Shown: positions 14,055 through 15,588 of the stretch, piece after piece
Layout of the letters: each line of letters begins with the position of its first letter
Numbering within the stretch: the first letter of the stretch is position 1
NCBI GenBank assembly: GCA_030147645.1
Contig: JASBUY010000192.1
Coordinates: 1 to 15,588, forward strand
From: Aquabacter sp.
Lineage (GTDB): Bacteria > Pseudomonadota > Alphaproteobacteria > Rhizobiales > Xanthobacteraceae
DNA length: 15,588 bases
Direction of reading: 5' to 3'
Made by a program: the position numbers and the translations under genes
The notes under the pieces: model-generated
Told to the model about the DNA's origin: nothing
What the model saw: the letters and a program-made list of their open reading frames with translations, nothing else
The model's database searches: none

Positions 14055-14083
14055 CCGATCAGCCTGCACCGCAGGCTGATCGG
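14055..14083. repeat. Perfect 13-bp inverted repeat with 3-nt loop
   Basis: CCGATCAGCCTGC (14055-14067), loop ACC, GCAGGCTGATCGG (14071-14083). There is no T-run after it, so it is not a classic intrinsic terminator; it could be part of an intergenic palindromic repeat. Confidence 0.7.
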
Positions 14084-14109
14084 ATCACGCATTCTCGATC
14101 AAAGAGTCA

Positions 14110-14157
14110 GAGGGCGATTCACCGATCAGATTGTTTCTATCTGATAGGATCGCGCTC
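14110..14157. repeat. Long imperfect palindrome, probable intergenic repeat unit
   Basis: Outer arms GAGGGCGAT (14110-14118) and ATCGCGCTC (14149-14157) pair at 8 of 9 positions. Inner arms CCGATCAGAT (14122-14131) and ATCTGATAGG (14139-14148) pair at 9 of 10 around a TGTTTCT loop. It resembles palindromic intergenic elements I recall from rhizobial-type genomes; copy number cannot be checked here. Confidence 0.55.
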
Positions 14158-14190
14158 TAAGAGAGGGCCGCAGGCGGTCCAGAGCCGATA

Positions 14191-14211
14191 GTGCGCTCAA
14201 AGAAAGCGCAC
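14191..14211. repeat. 7-bp hairpin upstream of the Bax-inhibitor-1 family gene
   Basis: GTGCGCT (14191-14197), loop CAAAGAA, AGCGCAC (14205-14211). It lies about 120 nt before the start codon and just upstream of the candidate promoter; it could be an operator or a chance fold. Confidence 0.4.
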
Positions 14212-14242
14212 CTGACCTTACGGAAATTTCATCGCCTCTGCC

Positions 14243-14271
14243 TTGCTCGTGTCACTGGAAACACCCATATT
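14243..14271 (+). promoter_or_regulatory. Candidate housekeeping promoter of the Bax-inhibitor-1 family gene
   Basis: TTGCTC (14243-14248), 17 nt, CATATT (14266-14271), about 60 nt before ATG 14333. Spacing is ideal but both boxes are imperfect. Confidence 0.35.
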
Positions 14272-14332
14272 GAGCGTGAACCGAGACTGGACGGGACTCT
14301 ACCCAGGCCGCTCGGGGGAATGGAGAGAGACG

Positions 14333-15115
14333 ATGTCCGACTATGATCGCAACGTCGCCGGCCGCTGGGGCACGACGGCGACGCGCTCACAGGCCGCGAT
14401 CGATCAGGGTCTGCGGTCTTATATGCTCAGTGTCTATAACTACATGACGCTGGGTCTGGCCATTACCGGCCTCGCCGCTCTGGGCGTCTTCATGTTGTCC
14501 GTGAGCGCGACGCCGACCGAATATGCCATCGGCGGTGGCCAGTACCTGACGCAGTTCGGCTACACGCTGTTCGTGAGCCCGCTGAAGTGGGTTGTGATGC
14601 TCGCGCCTCTGGCCGCGGTGTTCTTCCTGAGCTTCCGCATCCAGAATATGAGCGTGGGCGCCGCGCAGGCGACCTTCTGGGTCTATGCCGCGCTGGTGGG
14701 TGTCTCGCTGTCGACGATCTTCCTGGTTTACAGCCATGAGAGCATCGGCCGCGTGTTCTTCATCACCGCTGCCTCGTTCGGCGCGCTGAGCCTGTGGGGC
14801 TACACCACGCAGCGGGACCTGTCCGGCATGGGCTCGTTCCTGATGATGGGTCTGTTCGGCATCATCATCGCCTCGCTGGTGAACATCTTCCTCGGCTCGA
14901 CGATGCTGCAGTTCATCGTGTCCGTGGTGGGCGTGCTGGTGTTCGCGGGCCTCACCGCCTACGACACCCAGCGCATCAAGGAGATGTATTTCGCCGGCGA
15001 CGACGTCGCCGTGGCGGGCAAGAAGGCCATCATGGGCGCGCTCGCGCTCTACCTGGACTTCATCAACATGTTCATGATGCTGCTCCAGCTCTTCGGCGGC
15101 CGCAACAACGAGTGA
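14333..15115 (+). CDS. Bax inhibitor-1/YccA family membrane protein
   Basis: A 260-residue integral inner-membrane protein with seven predicted helices (about 34-57, 79-101, 110-133, 139-157, 167-188, 191-209, 234-254) after a soluble N-terminus of some 30 residues. The family signature is present: AYDTQRIKEMY (209-219) and GALALYLDFINMFMMLL (235-251), with the conserved acidic residues D211 and D242 near the pore end. Bacterial relatives include YbhL and YccA; YccA modulates FtsH proteolysis, and Bacillus YetJ is a pH-sensitive Ca2+ leak. Which applies here is unknown. ATG 14333 follows GGAGAGAG at a good distance; the frame is open to 14243, but that leader looks untranslated. Monocistronic, with its own terminator. 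Confidence 0.93.
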   Translation: MSDYDRNVAGRWGTTATRSQAAIDQGLRSYMLSVYNYMTLGLAITGLAALGVFMLSVSATPTEYAIGGGQYLTQFGYTLFVSPLKWVVMLAPLAAVFFLSFRIQNMSVGAAQATFWVYAALVGVSLSTIFLVYSHESIGRVFFITAASFGALSLWGYTTQRDLSGMGSFLMMGLFGIIIASLVNIFLGSTMLQFIVSVVGVLVFAGLTAYDTQRIKEMYFAGDDVAVAGKKAIMGALALYLDFINMFMMLLQLFGGRNNE

Positions 15116-15146
15116 CGGCAGTCCGACAGCACCAGCCAGCAACGAG

Positions 15147-15175
15147 AAGGCCCCGGCACTGCCGGGGCCTTTTTT
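15147..15175 (+). terminator. Strong Rho-independent terminator
   Basis: AAGGCCCCGGC (15147-15157), loop ACT, GCCGGGGCCTT (15161-15171), continuing into a run of six T (15170-15175). It ends the Bax-inhibitor-1 family transcript 31 nt after the stop codon and separates it from the convergent DUF2269 gene. Confidence 0.93.
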
Positions 15176-15186
15176 GTGTCCGGCGC

Positions 15187-15588
15187 TCACCCGCCGAGCG
15201 TAAGGGCCGGAAGATCTGGCCGGGCCACCATCAGCCAGAAGATCGCGAGCACCGCGGCGAACGCCGGGAAACCGAAACCGAACCAGGTCCAGAACAGCCG
15301 GTGGTACGCCACAGGCAGGGGGGCATGGGCGCTGGCCGCCGCCAGGGCGAGGTCGCGCATGCGCATCTGCATCCACACCACCGGCAACCAGAATGCGCCG
15401 GCGACGAGGTAGAGCCCCACGGACAGCACGATCCACCCCTCTCCCACCGGATAGCCGACGTTGAGGGCCAGCAGCACGCCGGTGACGGGCTGCGCCACCA
15501 CCGCCGTGGCGGTGAACACGAAATCCGCGAGCACCACGATGCGTGCCACCGCGGCGATGGTCGCGGCCTCGTGGGTGCGGTGGGCGGC
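15187..15588 (-). CDS. DUF2269 family membrane protein, 5' end beyond the window
   Basis: The minus-strand frame is open from the right edge to the stop at 15187, giving 133 visible residues. The first visible ones, AAHRTHEAATIAAVARIVVLADFVF, continue straight into TATAVVAQPVTGVLLAL, typical of DUF2269 (small four-helix integral membrane proteins), so the N-terminal helix, perhaps 30-40 residues, is missing. A GTG at 15549 could be mistaken for the start, but family similarity extends upstream of it. Helices are visible near GWIVLSVGLYLVAGAFWLPVVWMQ and FWTWFGFGFPAFAAVLAIFWLM. Function is unknown. It converges on the Bax-inhibitor-1 family gene across the terminator. Confidence 0.85.
   Translation of the reverse strand, partial: AAHRTHEAATIAAVARIVVLADFVFTATAVVAQPVTGVLLALNVGYPVGEGWIVLSVGLYLVAGAFWLPVVWMQMRMRDLALAAASAHAPLPVAYHRLFWTWFGFGFPAFAAVLAIFWLMVARPDLPALTLGG

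Larger units (their letters stand above)
13960..14332. other. Intergenic region with several hairpins, likely a repeat-derived segment
   Basis: This 373-bp gap between two divergent genes has no convincing coding frame. It holds a direct repeat AGAGCATGC (13990-13998 and 14045-14053), three inverted repeats annotated separately, and a weak promoter candidate for the downstream gene. It is visibly less GC-rich than the flanking genes around 14090-14160. The motif CCGATCAG/CTGATCGG occurs in two of the hairpins, suggesting one repeat family. Confidence 0.6.

Noticed and set aside
14082..14087. GGATCA (minus-strand TGATCC) in the right intergenic region as another ECF promoter
   Set aside because: No TA-type -10 lies 18 nt downstream, and the hexamer overlaps the edge of the perfect 13-bp palindrome.
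15187..15549. DUF2269 gene as complete with a GTG start at 15549
   Set aside because: The frame stays open to the window edge and the upstream residues match the family, so the gene is truncated by the window instead.

Overview
The window is GC-rich, densely packed bacterial chromosome. Its gene families (group-11 ECF sigma factor with a ChrR-type anti-sigma, DUF2177, DUF1295, DUF1365, DUF2269, SGNH arylesterase) and its codon use point to an alphaproteobacterium of the Hyphomicrobiales, most likely near Xanthobacteraceae. The placement rests on gene content only. I see no phage, insertion sequence, tRNA, rRNA or CRISPR array. Nineteen coding regions are supported; two run off the window edges.

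Left edge (1-1348): the first codons of a response regulator on the minus strand, which leaves the window, face a secreted proline-rich protein with two LTxxQ-like helices (Spy/CpxP-like). A small cytoplasmic protein of unknown function follows.

Centre-left (1322-7421) is the main interest: a singlet-oxygen-type stress island. Minus strand: rpoE-chrR-DUF1295. Plus strand: FAD amine oxidase-like protein, DUF1365 and a CFA-synthase-like methyltransferase, with start/stop overlaps. Between the two arms (3924-3989) I find two mirror-image promoters of form TGATCC-N18-TAnnnn, with the -35 boxes 5 bp apart. A third near-match (GGATCC-N18-TAACAC) precedes the DUF2177 gene, which converges on and overlaps DUF1295. 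Read together, RpoE, released from ChrR, would switch on its own operon and a membrane-lipid-modifying module. The methyltransferase keeps its SAM site but has lost two of the five bicarbonate-pocket residues of E. coli Cfa, so it may methylate unsaturated acyl chains without closing a cyclopropane ring, as in furan fatty acid synthesis.

Centre (7517-9077): arabinose-5-phosphate isomerase (Kdo/LPS synthesis), then two small uncharacterised genes with good ribosome binding sites. One has a five-residue periodicity that continues from hydrophobic into charged sequence.

Centre-right (9101-13959): a YbbA/YbbP-like ABC exporter, divergent from tesA-like arylesterase; their start codons share the palindrome CATG. 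A predicted outer-membrane beta-barrel protein converges on tesA.

Right (13960-15588): a 373-bp intergenic stretch rich in hairpins, a Bax-inhibitor-1 family membrane protein with a strong intrinsic terminator, and a DUF2269 membrane protein cut by the window edge.
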